Assembly (NCBI RefSeq): GCF_000691145.1
Contig: NZ_ASJC01000001.1
Location: 186,001-250,000 of the forward strand
Direction: 5' to 3'
DNA from: Bacillus altitudinis 41KF2b
Lineage (GTDB): Bacteria; Bacillota; Bacilli; Bacillales; Bacillaceae
Length of the DNA stretch: 64,000 nt
The notes beneath the pieces were generated by a model. The model searched no databases, was not told the origin of the DNA, and saw only the letters and a program-made list of their open reading frames with translations. Numbering within the stretch: position 1 is the first letter of the stretch; each line of letters starts with the position of its first letter. Positions 15,802 through 24,429 of this stretch are shown here, one piece after another. A program made the position numbers and the translations under genes.

Positions 15802-16647
15802 ATGAAGAAAGGCTATGCTGCCGCCAATAAAAGAAAACGTGTATTGCCTGGATTCGGGCTGAGTCTCGGAGTGACACTTGTTTATGTCAGTGCGATTGTC
15901 GTGATTCCTTTATCTATGGTATTTATTTGGACGGCTTCATTAGGAGCAGAAGGAATTTGGAATGTCTTTAGTGATGCACGGGTGCTAAAGTCGCTGCAGC
16001 TTACGGTTACGACTTCTTTTGCAGCTGCACTCATCAATGCAGGTTTCGGTGTACTGATCGCATGGGTTCTCACGCGGTACTCGTTTCCAGGAAAGAACAT
16101 CCTGGATGCCCTCATCGATTTGCCGTTTGCTCTTCCAACGGCAGTGGCTGGCATCGCTTTGACGACTCTTTATTCTCCGAATGGGTGGATTGGGCAATTT
16201 TTGCATGTGAAGGTGGCTTACACCCCGCTCGGGATTATTTTGGCACTGATTTTTATTGGCATTCCATTTGTCATAAGAACGGTTCAACCGGTCATTGAGG
16301 GGCTTGAGCAGGAAGTGGAAGAGGCCGCAGCTATACTTGGTGCTACAAGAAAACAGACCTTTTTTCATGTACTGCTGCCTGCCTTGTTTCCAGCGGTGAT
16401 GACTGGATTTTCTCTTGCATTTGCAAGAGCACTCGGTGAATATGGCTCCGTTGTGTTTATAGCGGGAAATATTCCGTTTAAAACAGAGATTACACCACTG
16501 ATGATCATGTCTAAGCTTGAGCAGTATGATTATCCAGGTGCCGCAGCTATTGCCTGTTTCATGCTGCTCTTATCATTTGTCATTTTGTTATTGATTCACG
16601 GATTGCAGTGGTTTGTCGAGCGGAAAAAACAAGTGGAAGTGAGGTGA
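15802..16647 (+). CDS. cysT: Sulfate ABC transporter permease CysT
   Basis: 281 aa from ATG 15802, with GGGGGG 7 nt upstream. About six membrane segments. The cytoplasmic EAA loop reads EEAAAILGATRKQTFFHVLLP and docks the ATPase. DLPFALPTAVAGIALTTLY and ARALGEYGSVVFIAGNIP are hallmark CysT/CysU stretches. It forms a heterodimer with CysW, whose start follows 5 bp downstream, indicating coupled expression. Confidence 0.92.
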   Translation: MKKGYAAANKRKRVLPGFGLSLGVTLVYVSAIVVIPLSMVFIWTASLGAEGIWNVFSDARVLKSLQLTVTTSFAAALINAGFGVLIAWVLTRYSFPGKNILDALIDLPFALPTAVAGIALTTLYSPNGWIGQFLHVKVAYTPLGIILALIFIGIPFVIRTVQPVIEGLEQEVEEAAAILGATRKQTFFHVLLPALFPAVMTGFSLAFARALGEYGSVVFIAGNIPFKTEITPLMIMSKLEQYDYPGAAAIACFMLLLSFVILLLIHGLQWFVERKKQVEVR

Positions 16648-16652
16648 GATGA

Positions 16653-17522
16653 TTGGAAAGGGAGCTTCTTAAAGAGCACCGCATCAAGTACAGGAGTCCT
16701 GTGACGGAATCAAAAGCGGTGAAGCGTATGTTAATTAGTGTGGTGTATGCTTTTTTGATTTTGTTTTTACTCATGCCGTTGATTGCTGTATTTTCAAAGG
16801 CTTTTGAGAAAGGATGGAGTTCTTATCTTCTTGCCATCTCACATCCAGACACGCTTGCGGCAATTAAATTGACTGTTTTCATTGTGATGATCACATTGCC
16901 GCTTCAAATGATATTTGGGGTCAGTGCTGCTTGGCTCATCACAAAATTTCATTTCCCGGGAAAACGTTTGTTAACGACTGTCATTGATCTTCCGTTTGCG
17001 GTGTCACCTGTCATTGCAGGACTTGTATTTGTACTTTTATTTGGTTCAAATGGACTTTTAGGACCGTCGCTTTTAGCAAATGGATGGAAAGTGATTTACT
17101 CTGTACCAGGGATGATTCTTGCGACCATCTTTGTGACATTTCCTTTTGTTGCGAGAGAGTTAATTCCGTTTATGCAAAATGAAGGCATTCATGAGGAAGA
17201 AGCATCACTTACGCTTGGTGCCAGTGGGTGGCAGACCTTTTTCCTTGTGACACTTCCAAATATAAAATGGGCCCTTTTTTACGGCGCCATTTTAGCAGGG
17301 GCTAGGGCAATTGGTGAATTTGGTGCAGTGTCGGTTGTATCTGGTCATATACGCGGAATGACGAATACGATGCCGCTTCATATAGAAATTCTATACAACG
17401 AGTATCAATTCCAAGCGGCTTTTGCTGTGGCCTCTCTCATGGCGTTTGTAGCGGTCATTACATTAATCATCAAGCAGATCATTCAGCAGAGAGATCACAG
17501 GCTTGGCAAGCGTTCAAAATAA
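16653..17522 (+). CDS. cysW: Sulfate ABC transporter permease CysW
   Basis: 289 aa from TTG 16653. A GAGGTGAGA ribosome site overlaps the end of cysT. Six membrane segments; EAA loop EEASLTLGASGWQTFFLVTLP, then ARAIGEFGAVSVVSGHIRG, the CysW counterpart of the CysT motif. DLPFAVSPVIAGLVFVLLFG is also diagnostic. It pairs with CysT to form the channel. Confidence 0.92.
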   Translation: MERELLKEHRIKYRSPVTESKAVKRMLISVVYAFLILFLLMPLIAVFSKAFEKGWSSYLLAISHPDTLAAIKLTVFIVMITLPLQMIFGVSAAWLITKFHFPGKRLLTTVIDLPFAVSPVIAGLVFVLLFGSNGLLGPSLLANGWKVIYSVPGMILATIFVTFPFVARELIPFMQNEGIHEEEASLTLGASGWQTFFLVTLPNIKWALFYGAILAGARAIGEFGAVSVVSGHIRGMTNTMPLHIEILYNEYQFQAAFAVASLMAFVAVITLIIKQIIQQRDHRLGKRSK

Positions 17523-17537
17523 ATGGAGGGATCAGCC

Positions 17538-18269
17538 TTGGGGATTACAGCGAAACAAATATCAAAGCAATTTGGGCAGACGAAGGTTTTGCAAAACGTG
17601 GATTTGACGATCGGAAATGGGGAATTAATATCCTTACTAGGACCATCTGGATCAGGTAAGACGACTTTATTAAGAATTATTGCAGGGCTTGATGATGCGA
17701 ATACAGGGCAGATCTTATTTGGAGAACAAGATTATACTCACATTCCAGTGCGAAAACGGCAAATTGGTTTTGTCTTTCAGCAATATGCGCTTTTTCGAAA
17801 TATGACGGTATTTGATAATGTGGCTTATGGATTGAAGATGAAACCTAGAGGAGAAAGGCTGCCTAAAAAAGACATCAAAGAGCGGGTGCATGAGCTGCTG
17901 AAAGTTGTTCAATTAACGCAGTATGAACACCGTTATCCAGAGCAGCTGTCAGGTGGACAAAAGCAACGTGTAGCACTCGCACGTGCGCTAGCCGTTAAAC
18001 CGAAAGCTCTTCTCTTAGATGAACCTTTTGGTGCACTAGATTCAAAGGTGAGAAAAGAATTAAGACATTGGCTGAAAAAAGTTCATCAAGAATTTCAAAT
18101 GACGACCATCTTTGTGACGCATGATCAAGAAGAAGCGTTTGATATCGCTGATCGTGTTGTAGTGATGAATGAGGGCAGAATCGAAAAAATCGGCACAAAA
18201 AAAGAAATGACAGAGCAGACAGACAACCTTTTTGTAGCTGAATTTTTAGATATAGGAAGCCATATTTAA
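17538..18269 (+). CDS. cysA: Sulfate ABC transporter ATP-binding protein CysA (short form)
   Basis: 243 aa from TTG 17538. GGAGGG lies 7 nt upstream of this TTG, whereas ATG 17523 has no ribosome site and includes it. Walker A GPSGSGKTTLL, Q-loop QQYALF, signature LSGGQKQRVALARAL, Walker B LLLDEPFGALD and switch His VTHDQEE are all intact. It stops soon after the nucleotide-binding domain, while classical CysA proteins carry about 100 extra C-terminal residues with a TOBE regulatory domain. It energises CysT-CysW. Confidence 0.9.
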   Translation: MGITAKQISKQFGQTKVLQNVDLTIGNGELISLLGPSGSGKTTLLRIIAGLDDANTGQILFGEQDYTHIPVRKRQIGFVFQQYALFRNMTVFDNVAYGLKMKPRGERLPKKDIKERVHELLKVVQLTQYEHRYPEQLSGGQKQRVALARALAVKPKALLLDEPFGALDSKVRKELRHWLKKVHQEFQMTTIFVTHDQEEAFDIADRVVVMNEGRIEKIGTKKEMTEQTDNLFVAEFLDIGSHI

Positions 18270-18296
18270 CAAGAAGTTGATGTGATGTAATGAAAG

Positions 18297-18327
18297 AGAT
18301 GCGGCAAAAAGCTGCATCTTTTTTTAT
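18297..18327 (+). terminator. Terminator of sulfate operon
   Basis: AGATGCGGC / GCTGCATCT stem with an AAAAA loop, followed by seven T. Confidence 0.85.
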
Positions 18328-18346
18328 AAAAATTTTCCTAGGAACA

Positions 18347-18375
18347 TTGACTTATAATTTCGAATATTATAATAT
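18347..18375 (+). promoter_or_regulatory. Sigma-A promoter of PTS operon
   Basis: TTGACT (18347-18352), 17-nt spacer, TAATAT (18370-18375). Confidence 0.75.
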
Positions 18376-18419
18376 TTTTACAAAGGTAACAGTATTGAAC
18401 ATTTTATAAAACATGTATT

Positions 18420-18433
18420 TGTAAGCGCTTTAC
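18420..18433. promoter_or_regulatory. CcpA cre site 1
   Basis: TGTAAGCGCTTTAC fits the catabolite-responsive element consensus. It lies about 40 bp downstream of the promoter -10, where CcpA binding would block elongation (roadblock). Predicted glucose repression of the polyol operon. Confidence 0.75.
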
Positions 18434-18509
18434 GAAAGGTTCTATTTTAAAATGTTCATTCTTTTTGTTACATGTGTTCATATTTATACCAAATGAAAGG
18501 GGTGGTTGT

Positions 18510-18977
18510 TTGAACAGCTTGTTTGAGTTAGATCAACAGCTGATTGAGCTGCAATACGAAGCATCTTCAAGTGAGGAGGTGACTGCCTATTTAGCAGAAA
18601 GGTTAGAAACTGGAGGGTATATCAAATCGAGCTTTTTACCAGCAGTGCTTGAAAGAGAAAAAACATATCCGACCGGTCTACCTCTTGCGACCTTTGGGGT
18701 AGCCATTCCCCATACAGATCCTGAACATGTAAACAAACCGGCGATCAGTGTAGCGACATTAAAGGAACCTGTTATTTTTCATAAGATGGGAAGCCCTCAT
18801 GAGACAGTTCAAGCCAAAATTGTGTTCGTTCTGGCAATCTCTGAACCTAGTAAGCAGCTCGTGATGTTAGAGAAACTGATGACGCTTTTCAGAAAAGAAG
18901 AAGTGATGACAAGTTTATCTCACATGACATCGTATGAAGAAGCTGTTGATGTACTTCAAAAAGAATTAAACCAATAG
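18510..18977 (+). CDS. gatA: PTS EIIA component, galactitol/fructose type
   Basis: 155 aa from TTG 18510, preceded by AAAGGGGTGG; an upstream in-frame start has no ribosome site. This is a PTS_EIIA type-2 domain with phospho-histidine His68 in FGVAIPHTDPEHV. It accepts phosphate from HPr and passes it to EIIB. Gene order is EIIA, EIIC, EIIB, an unknown membrane protein, then a dehydrogenase, as in galactitol-type systems. Substrate assignment rests on EIIC/EIIB and the dehydrogenase; the symbol reflects family, not proven substrate. Confidence 0.82.
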   Translation: MNSLFELDQQLIELQYEASSSEEVTAYLAERLETGGYIKSSFLPAVLEREKTYPTGLPLATFGVAIPHTDPEHVNKPAISVATLKEPVIFHKMGSPHETVQAKIVFVLAISEPSKQLVMLEKLMTLFRKEEVMTSLSHMTSYEEAVDVLQKELNQ

Positions 18978-18991
18978 TTATTCACGACATA

Positions 18992-19006
18992 ATGTAAGCG
19001 CTTTAT
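18992..19006. promoter_or_regulatory. CcpA cre site 2
   Basis: ATGTAAGCGCTTTAT, in the 50-bp gap between EIIA and EIIC, shares the 13-mer TGTAAGCGCTTTA with cre site 1. Intragenic or intercistronic cre sites act as roadblocks in Bacillus. Confidence 0.7.
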
Positions 19007-19027
19007 CTAAAATCAGGAGGTGGATGT

Positions 19028-20401
19028 ATGATCAAGCAAGCCGTCGATTTCATCTTAGACTTAGGGCCAACAATTATGCTCCCAATTATTATGACGTTAT
19101 TCGGTATGATTTTAAGGCAAGGATTTAAAAAATCCTTCCGTGCAGGTATTACGATCGGAATTGGATTTGTCGGGGTCAATCTTGTCATTAATTTACTTGT
19201 AAGCGGTCTTGGACCAGCAGCCAAAGCCATGGTCAATTCTCTTGGATTAAAGCTTGATATTTTAGATGTCGGCTGGCCGATTGGAGCCGCCATTTCATTT
19301 GGTACACCTGTCGCTCCTTTGATGATTCCTCTTGTGCTCTTGTTAAATGTCATTTTGCTGTCTGTTAACTTTACGAAAACATTGAATGTGGATATTTGGA
19401 ATTTCTGGCATTTGATTTTCGCTGCCTCTGTTACTTACTACGCTTATCATAATATGTTCTTAGCTCTTGCCGTTGGTTTAATCGTTTCTGCGATTACACT
19501 AAAACTCGCCGATTGGACGGCACCGACGATTGAACACCATTTCGGATTAAAAGGCGTATCGATGGCTCATGCTGAAACGGTCAACTTCGCTCCGCTGATG
19601 TATGCGTCAAACCGCGTGATTGATAAAATCCCTGGTCTAAACAAAATTCATGCGGATCCAGAAACTTTGAAAAAACGTTTTGGCATCTTTGGTGAACCGC
19701 TTGTGATGGGTCTTATACTTGGTATCATTATTGGTCTTCTTGGGGGCTATGATGCAAAAGGTGTCATGACCCTTGGAATTCAAATGGCTGCAGTGCTTGT
19801 GTTAATGCCAAGAATGGTTGCTTTATTAATGGAAGGACTTATTCCAATCTCTGAGGGTGCTCGTTCTTATATTCAAAAGCGTTTCCCTGGAAAAAATGTC
19901 TATATTGGTTTGGATACAGCGATTGTCATTGGTCATCCAGCGAATATGGCTGTCGCCCTTTTGATGGTGCCAATCACCATTTTGCTCGCTGTCGTTCTTC
20001 CTTACAATGGTATGCTGCCGTTTGCAGACTTATCGGTTCTGCCATTTACAGTAGTATGGGCAGTAGCAGCCGCTCGTGGGAATATTATTCGCGGCCTCAT
20101 TAACAGTATTTTTACCTTAATGATTGTTTTCTTCATTGCAACGAACCTTGCACCACTCGCCACAACAATGGGGAAAGCAGTTGGTTTCGACTTCCCAGAA
20201 GGGGCAAATATGATCTCTGGTATCGATCTTGGTTCACACGTCATTCCTTGGATCATGGTGAGACTTCTTGATCCGAGCAATCCTTACTTCATTGCAGCGA
20301 TTATCTGTGCACTGGCATATGCGCTTCTTTGGTACTGGGTGCGAAATGATATTAAAAAGCAGTATGCAAAAGAAATGGGCTTAGATCAGAAAGATCAATA
20401 A
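19028..20401 (+). CDS. gatC: PTS EIIC component, galactitol type
   Basis: 457 aa, around ten or more membrane segments, AGGAGG ribosome site. Its length and blocks such as DLGPTIMLPIIMTLFGMILR, GVNLVINLL and IGHPANMAVALLMVPI match the EIIC-Gat (galactitol/SgcC) family. It forms the sugar channel and phosphotransfer site together with the EIIB encoded downstream. Galactitol or a related polyol is the inferred substrate. Confidence 0.88.
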   Translation: MIKQAVDFILDLGPTIMLPIIMTLFGMILRQGFKKSFRAGITIGIGFVGVNLVINLLVSGLGPAAKAMVNSLGLKLDILDVGWPIGAAISFGTPVAPLMIPLVLLLNVILLSVNFTKTLNVDIWNFWHLIFAASVTYYAYHNMFLALAVGLIVSAITLKLADWTAPTIEHHFGLKGVSMAHAETVNFAPLMYASNRVIDKIPGLNKIHADPETLKKRFGIFGEPLVMGLILGIIIGLLGGYDAKGVMTLGIQMAAVLVLMPRMVALLMEGLIPISEGARSYIQKRFPGKNVYIGLDTAIVIGHPANMAVALLMVPITILLAVVLPYNGMLPFADLSVLPFTVVWAVAAARGNIIRGLINSIFTLMIVFFIATNLAPLATTMGKAVGFDFPEGANMISGIDLGSHVIPWIMVRLLDPSNPYFIAAIICALAYALLWYWVRNDIKKQYAKEMGLDQKDQ

Positions 20402-20420
20402 ACGAGCTGGAGGGATTCTC

Positions 20421-20699
20421 ATGGCAAAAAAAATATTAGTATCTTGCGGAACGGCAGTTGCGACGTCAACGGTTGTGGCAAAAAAGGTAGAAGAGACATT
20501 AAAGGAAAAAGGATACGATGTCATCGTTGAACAATGTAAGGCATCTGAGGTTCCGCAGAAAGCGGAGGGTGCTGATTTAATTGTGACGACAACGCCTGTT
20601 AGTGATACAAAAGGAACGCCTGTGATTCAAACGTTATCTTTTTTAACGGGATTTGGCATTGAAGAGGATATTGAAAAAATTATCGATCATATTAAGTGA
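20421..20699 (+). CDS. gatB: PTS EIIB component, galactitol type
   Basis: 92 aa, cytosolic. The phospho-cysteine is Cys9 in ILVSCGTAVATS, the lactose/galactitol EIIB active-site loop. A fold of alternating strands and helices follows (VTTTPVSDTKGTPVIQTLSF). It transfers phosphate from EIIA-His to the incoming sugar. It lies 19 bp after EIIC. Confidence 0.9.
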   Translation: MAKKILVSCGTAVATSTVVAKKVEETLKEKGYDVIVEQCKASEVPQKAEGADLIVTTTPVSDTKGTPVIQTLSFLTGFGIEEDIEKIIDHIK

Positions 20700-20761
20700 A
20701 CGATGATTGCGTGGAGGAGCTGCGAAAGCTCCTTCCATGTCATTTGAAAGGGGGAGCTCTC

Positions 20762-21208
20762 ATGCAGCAGCATGCTTATAGCCGAACGTCTGCCATGTTT
20801 TCTATTTTCCTTCCGGCCTTGTTAATATGTGTGTTTTTTCTCTGGTCTCTTTATACGTTGATGTCGGCAGGACCTGAGCCATTAGCTGTGTTAGGTGTCT
20901 ATACGCTGCCTATCCTTATGCTTTCTAGCATCACTGGCCTGAATCAGCCAACGAATATCATGATTAGTGAAGATGAGCTGAAAATAGGTGCTTTTGGCAG
21001 GTGGCACACATATGCCGTGTCCGATATTAAAGGAAAATTGTTTTTAAAACCATATCCTCATATCGGGAAAGTATATGTCAGAGTGGGACCTGCGCGAATA
21101 TTTGGCGGACGCTACTGGATTTCAAGTGAGATGAGTGAGTACAAGCAGCTCGTTCAATCCTTGCAGAGTCTTGCGACATGTGATGAAAAGGAGGATGCGG
21201 CTAAATGA
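20762..21208 (+). CDS. Unknown membrane protein in polyol PTS operon
   Basis: 148 aa from ATG 20762, chosen for AAAGGGGG 8 nt upstream. Two membrane segments lie at about residues 13-33 and 41-57, then a basic cytosolic or external domain with a possible PH-like strand pattern (ISEDELKIGAFGRWHTYAVSDIKGKLF). I do not recognise a family. Its last 4 bases overlap the dehydrogenase start, so it is part of the operon. A role with the transporter is only a guess. Confidence 0.6.
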   Translation: MQQHAYSRTSAMFSIFLPALLICVFFLWSLYTLMSAGPEPLAVLGVYTLPILMLSSITGLNQPTNIMISEDELKIGAFGRWHTYAVSDIKGKLFLKPYPHIGKVYVRVGPARIFGGRYWISSEMSEYKQLVQSLQSLATCDEKEDAAK

Positions 21209-22236
21209 AATCAGCTGTCTTTTATTCTTCAGAGGACATTCGTTACGAGGAGCGGAAGCGGCCAGCCATTGGTGACGACGAAGTATTATTAAAAATGCGT
21301 GCCTGCGGGTTATGTGGGACGGATATTTATAAAGCGACACATGAGACGGTACCTCCTGGCACAGTGCTAGGGCATGAAATCGCTGGTGACATTATCGAAA
21401 CAGGCCGTCATGTCACACATGTTCAAACGGGAGACAGGGTGTATGTAGCGCATCATGTCCCTTGTTTTACTTGTGACTTTTGTCAAAGAGGATTTTATAC
21501 AATGTGCCCGCAATTTGCAGCCACAAATGTAGAGCCGGGCGGTTTTTCGGAATATATTCGTGTTCCTGCTTTACATGTGAAGCATACAATGGGCAAGCTC
21601 CCACATGACGTCTCATATGAACAAGGAGCGATGGTCGAACCGGTTGCCTGCTGTCTTCACGGCTTTGAAAGGGCGCCCGTTCATCCTGGAGATTCGGTCT
21701 TGATTCTTGGAGCGGGGCAAATAGGCTGCATTCAATTACAGCTTGCCAAATATTATTTGGCTGGAAAAGTGATGATCACAGACGTAAATGAGAACAGGCT
21801 CCTTCAAGCAAGAAATCTTGGGGCGGACGTCGCTTTTCATCCAGCATCTGAGCCAGTAGAAAACCGCGTCATGAAAGAAACAGATGGAAAGGGAGCGGAC
21901 CTTGTCATTATTTCTGTGGGGAGCAGTGCGCTTTTAAAAGAAGCATTTCAAGCTGTCGCAAGAGGCGGAACGATTTTGGTCTTTGCTCACTTTCCGAAAG
22001 GGGATGTCTCCATTCCAGCAGAACGTTTTTTCCATGATGAAGTGAAAGTAGTCGGAGCTTATTCGTCGCATCCATACCATTATCGTGAAGCGCTGGAGCT
22101 CTTAAAAGCAAAGGCCGTTCATACAGAAAAAATGGTGACGCATCGATATCCATTAAGTCAGCTTCGTCAGGCGATAGAATGCGCTAGGCATCCAGAAGGT
22201 GAAAGCGTCAAAATCATGATGTATCCAGATGAATGA
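21205..22236 (+). CDS. Zinc-dependent polyol(-phosphate) dehydrogenase, MDR family
   Basis: 343 aa. Catalytic zinc ligands are in ACGLCGTD and the GHEIAG motif. The four structural-zinc cysteines are in PCFTCDFCQRGFYTMC, and the Rossmann motif is LGAGQIGCIQLQLA. It resembles galactitol-1-phosphate, sorbitol and threonine dehydrogenases. Placement after an EIIABC galactitol-type PTS suggests oxidation of the incoming polyol phosphate to a ketose phosphate. No tagatose or fructose kinase or aldolase gene is in the cluster. Starts inside the preceding gene (ATGA). Confidence 0.85.
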   Translation: MKSAVFYSSEDIRYEERKRPAIGDDEVLLKMRACGLCGTDIYKATHETVPPGTVLGHEIAGDIIETGRHVTHVQTGDRVYVAHHVPCFTCDFCQRGFYTMCPQFAATNVEPGGFSEYIRVPALHVKHTMGKLPHDVSYEQGAMVEPVACCLHGFERAPVHPGDSVLILGAGQIGCIQLQLAKYYLAGKVMITDVNENRLLQARNLGADVAFHPASEPVENRVMKETDGKGADLVIISVGSSALLKEAFQAVARGGTILVFAHFPKGDVSIPAERFFHDEVKVVGAYSSHPYHYREALELLKAKAVHTEKMVTHRYPLSQLRQAIECARHPEGESVKIMMYPDE

Positions 22237-22249
22237 GAATGTACGAGAT

Positions 22250-22302
22250 GGAGAGAAAGAGAAGGTCTTTGGAAAAGGGCTTTGCCTTTCTCTTTTTTTC
22301 TG
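22250..22302 (+). terminator. Terminator of PTS operon
   Basis: AGAGAAGG pairing imperfectly with CCTTTCTCT over a long loop, followed by seven T. Confidence 0.6.
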
Positions 22303-22309
22303 AAAAAAG

Positions 22310-22324
22310 ATGAAAACGCTTAAA
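22310..22324. promoter_or_regulatory. Possible cre site upstream of aco operon
   Basis: ATGAAAACGCTTAAA agrees with the cre core (TGNAANCG) but lacks the final CA. It lies 16 bp before the aco -35. Acetoin catabolism is under CcpA control in B. subtilis, which supports it. Confidence 0.45.
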
Positions 22325-22340
22325 AAATAAACGGAAATGC

Positions 22341-22369
22341 TTGACTTCAATGAGAGTTAAACGTATGAT
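22341..22369 (+). promoter_or_regulatory. Sigma-A promoter of aco operon
   Basis: TTGACT (22341-22346), 17-nt spacer, TATGAT (22364-22369), 48 bp before acoA. No -12/-24 (sigma-54) element like that of B. subtilis acoA is visible. Confidence 0.8.
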
Positions 22370-22416
22370 AATTACAAATGTAACACATAAGAACAAATGT
22401 AAAGGGGAGAGAAGAA

Positions 22417-23400
22417 ATGCAAAAACAAATCACTTTGCCTGAACAGATTAGTCATGAGAAATTAGCAGATTTATATAAACAAATGTGGTTAGTAAGATAT
22501 TTTGATGAAAAGGTCGATCAATTCTTTGCTAAAGGATTAATCCATGGAACGACCCATTTATGTGTTGGACAGGAAGCATCGGCTGTTGGATCTATTGCTG
22601 TGTTAAAGGATGAAGATAAGATTGTCAGTACACACCGCGGACATGGTCACTGTATTGCAAAAGGTGCAGAGGTCAATAAAATGATGGCTGAACTGTTCGG
22701 ACGTGAAACAGGTTACTGCAAAGGAAAAGGCGGTTCCATGCATATTGCCGATTTAGAAAAAGGAAACCTTGGGGCAAATGGAATTGTTGGCGGCGGTATT
22801 CCGCTTGCAACAGGTGCGGCGCTCACGTCCAAGATGAAAAAGGAAGGCTTTGTGGTCCTTTGTTTCTTCGGAGACGGCGCCACAAATGAAGGCAGCTTCC
22901 ACGAAGCGCTGAACCTTGCTTCCATTTGGGATTTACCTGTTGTGTTTATTTGTGAAAACAACCAATACGGCATGTCTGGTCCTGTGAAAGAAATGATCAA
23001 CATTGAAGACATCTCAACAAGAGCAGAAAGCTACGGAATGCCAGGGAAAACAGTTGATGGAAATGACATGGTTGAGATCATGAATACAGTAGATGAAGCG
23101 GTAAGCCGTGCAAGAGCTGGAGAAGGGCCATCACTCATTGAAATGAAAACGTATCGCTGGAAGGGTCACTCAAAGAGTGATGCGAAAAAATACCGTACAC
23201 GTGAAGAAGAGACAGAATGGAGACAAAAAGACGGAATTAAACGCTTTAAGTCACTCTTAATGGAGCTAGATGTTCTGACAGAAGAGCAGGCTGCTCGTTT
23301 ACAAGAAGAAGCGAAGCAAGAGATCGAGGCATCTGTTGAATTTGCGAAAAATAGTAAAGAACCATCAATTGACACACTATTAGAGGATGTATACGCCTAA
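22417..23400 (+). CDS. acoA: Acetoin dehydrogenase E1 alpha (TPP-dependent)
   Basis: 327 aa. The thiamine-diphosphate motif is GDGATNEGSFHEALN; HLCVGQEASAVGS and RGHGHCIAKGA are further E1-alpha blocks, and YRWKGHSKSD is the regulatory-loop region. With AcoB it decarboxylates acetoin and hands an acetyl group to the lipoyl domain of AcoC. It heads an operon acoA-B-C-L-SDR-SDR. Could act on another 2-oxo compound, but the closest family I recognise is AcoA. Confidence 0.88.
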   Translation: MQKQITLPEQISHEKLADLYKQMWLVRYFDEKVDQFFAKGLIHGTTHLCVGQEASAVGSIAVLKDEDKIVSTHRGHGHCIAKGAEVNKMMAELFGRETGYCKGKGGSMHIADLEKGNLGANGIVGGGIPLATGAALTSKMKKEGFVVLCFFGDGATNEGSFHEALNLASIWDLPVVFICENNQYGMSGPVKEMINIEDISTRAESYGMPGKTVDGNDMVEIMNTVDEAVSRARAGEGPSLIEMKTYRWKGHSKSDAKKYRTREEETEWRQKDGIKRFKSLLMELDVLTEEQAARLQEEAKQEIEASVEFAKNSKEPSIDTLLEDVYA

Positions 23401-23416
23401 TTAGGAGGGGAATCAC

Positions 23417-24412
23417 GTGACAAACACGACAGTAAGAGAGATTTCATATTTAGAAGCCGTTCGAGAAGCAATGAGTCAGGAAATGAGAAAAAATCAAGAT
23501 GTCTTCATTTTAGGTGAAGATATAGGCGTATACGGTGGCGCATTTGGTGTCACGCGCGGGATGATCGAGGAATTCGGTCCAGAACGCGTCCGCAATACGC
23601 CGATTTCAGAGGCTGCCATCGCAGGAGGCGCAGTCGGAGCGGCTTTGACAGGGATGCGTCCGATTTTAGAACTACAATTCTCTGACTTTATTACAATTGC
23701 AATGGATCAGCTTGTAAACCAAGCAGCGAAAACACGTTACATGTTTGGCGGAAAAGGGAAAGTGCCGCTTGTTGTCAGAACACCAGCAGGTTCCGGGACA
23801 GGTGCCGCAGCGCAGCACTCCCAAAGCTTAGAAGCGTGGATGGCTCATATTCCTGGACTAAAGGTGGTTCAGCCTTCAACAGCTTATGATGCAAAAGGAC
23901 TTTTAAAAGCAGCAATGGATGATGACAACCCTGTCATTTTCTATGAACACAAGCTTTTATATAAAACAATTGGTGAAGTACCAGAAGAGCAGTACTCGAT
24001 TCCTTTAGGGAAAGCGGATGTGAAGAGAAGCGGAAAGGACGTCACAATTGTTGCAACAGCCATTATGGTGCACAAAGCGCTCGAAGCAGCGAAGGAACTA
24101 GAAGCGGAAGGAATCGATGTCGAGATCATTGATCCGAGAACGCTCGTCCCATTAGATGAAGAAACCATTATTGAATCTGTGAAAAAAACAGGCAAATGTA
24201 TCGTTGTGCATGAGGCAGTGAAACGAGGCGGTTACGGCGGAGAGATTGCGAGTATGATAGCGGAAAGTGAAGCCTTCGACTATTTAGATGCACCTATTAA
24301 ACGACTTGGCGGTCTTGCCGTCCCAATACCGTACAACCCAACGCTGGAAAAAGCAGTCATTCCACAAGTGCCAGATATTATTGAAGCAGCAAAAGAGCTC
24401 GTGCGCTCTTAA
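23417..24412 (+). CDS. acoB: Acetoin dehydrogenase E1 beta
   Basis: 331 aa from GTG 23417 (TTAGGAGGGG 6 nt upstream). Pyrimidine-binding and C-terminal transketolase domains: [37 protein letters not shown], and [15 protein letters not shown] near residue 270. It forms an alpha2-beta2 tetramer with AcoA. Spacing 16 bp behind acoA. Confidence 0.9.
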   Translation: MTNTTVREISYLEAVREAMSQEMRKNQDVFILGEDIGVYGGAFGVTRGMIEEFGPERVRNTPISEAAIAGGAVGAALTGMRPILELQFSDFITIAMDQLVNQAAKTRYMFGGKGKVPLVVRTPAGSGTGAAAQHSQSLEAWMAHIPGLKVVQPSTAYDAKGLLKAAMDDDNPVIFYEHKLLYKTIGEVPEEQYSIPLGKADVKRSGKDVTIVATAIMVHKALEAAKELEAEGIDVEIIDPRTLVPLDEETIIESVKKTGKCIVVHEAVKRGGYGGEIASMIAESEAFDYLDAPIKRLGGLAVPIPYNPTLEKAVIPQVPDIIEAAKELVRS

Positions 24413-24429
24413 GTAAAGGGGAGAAGATC

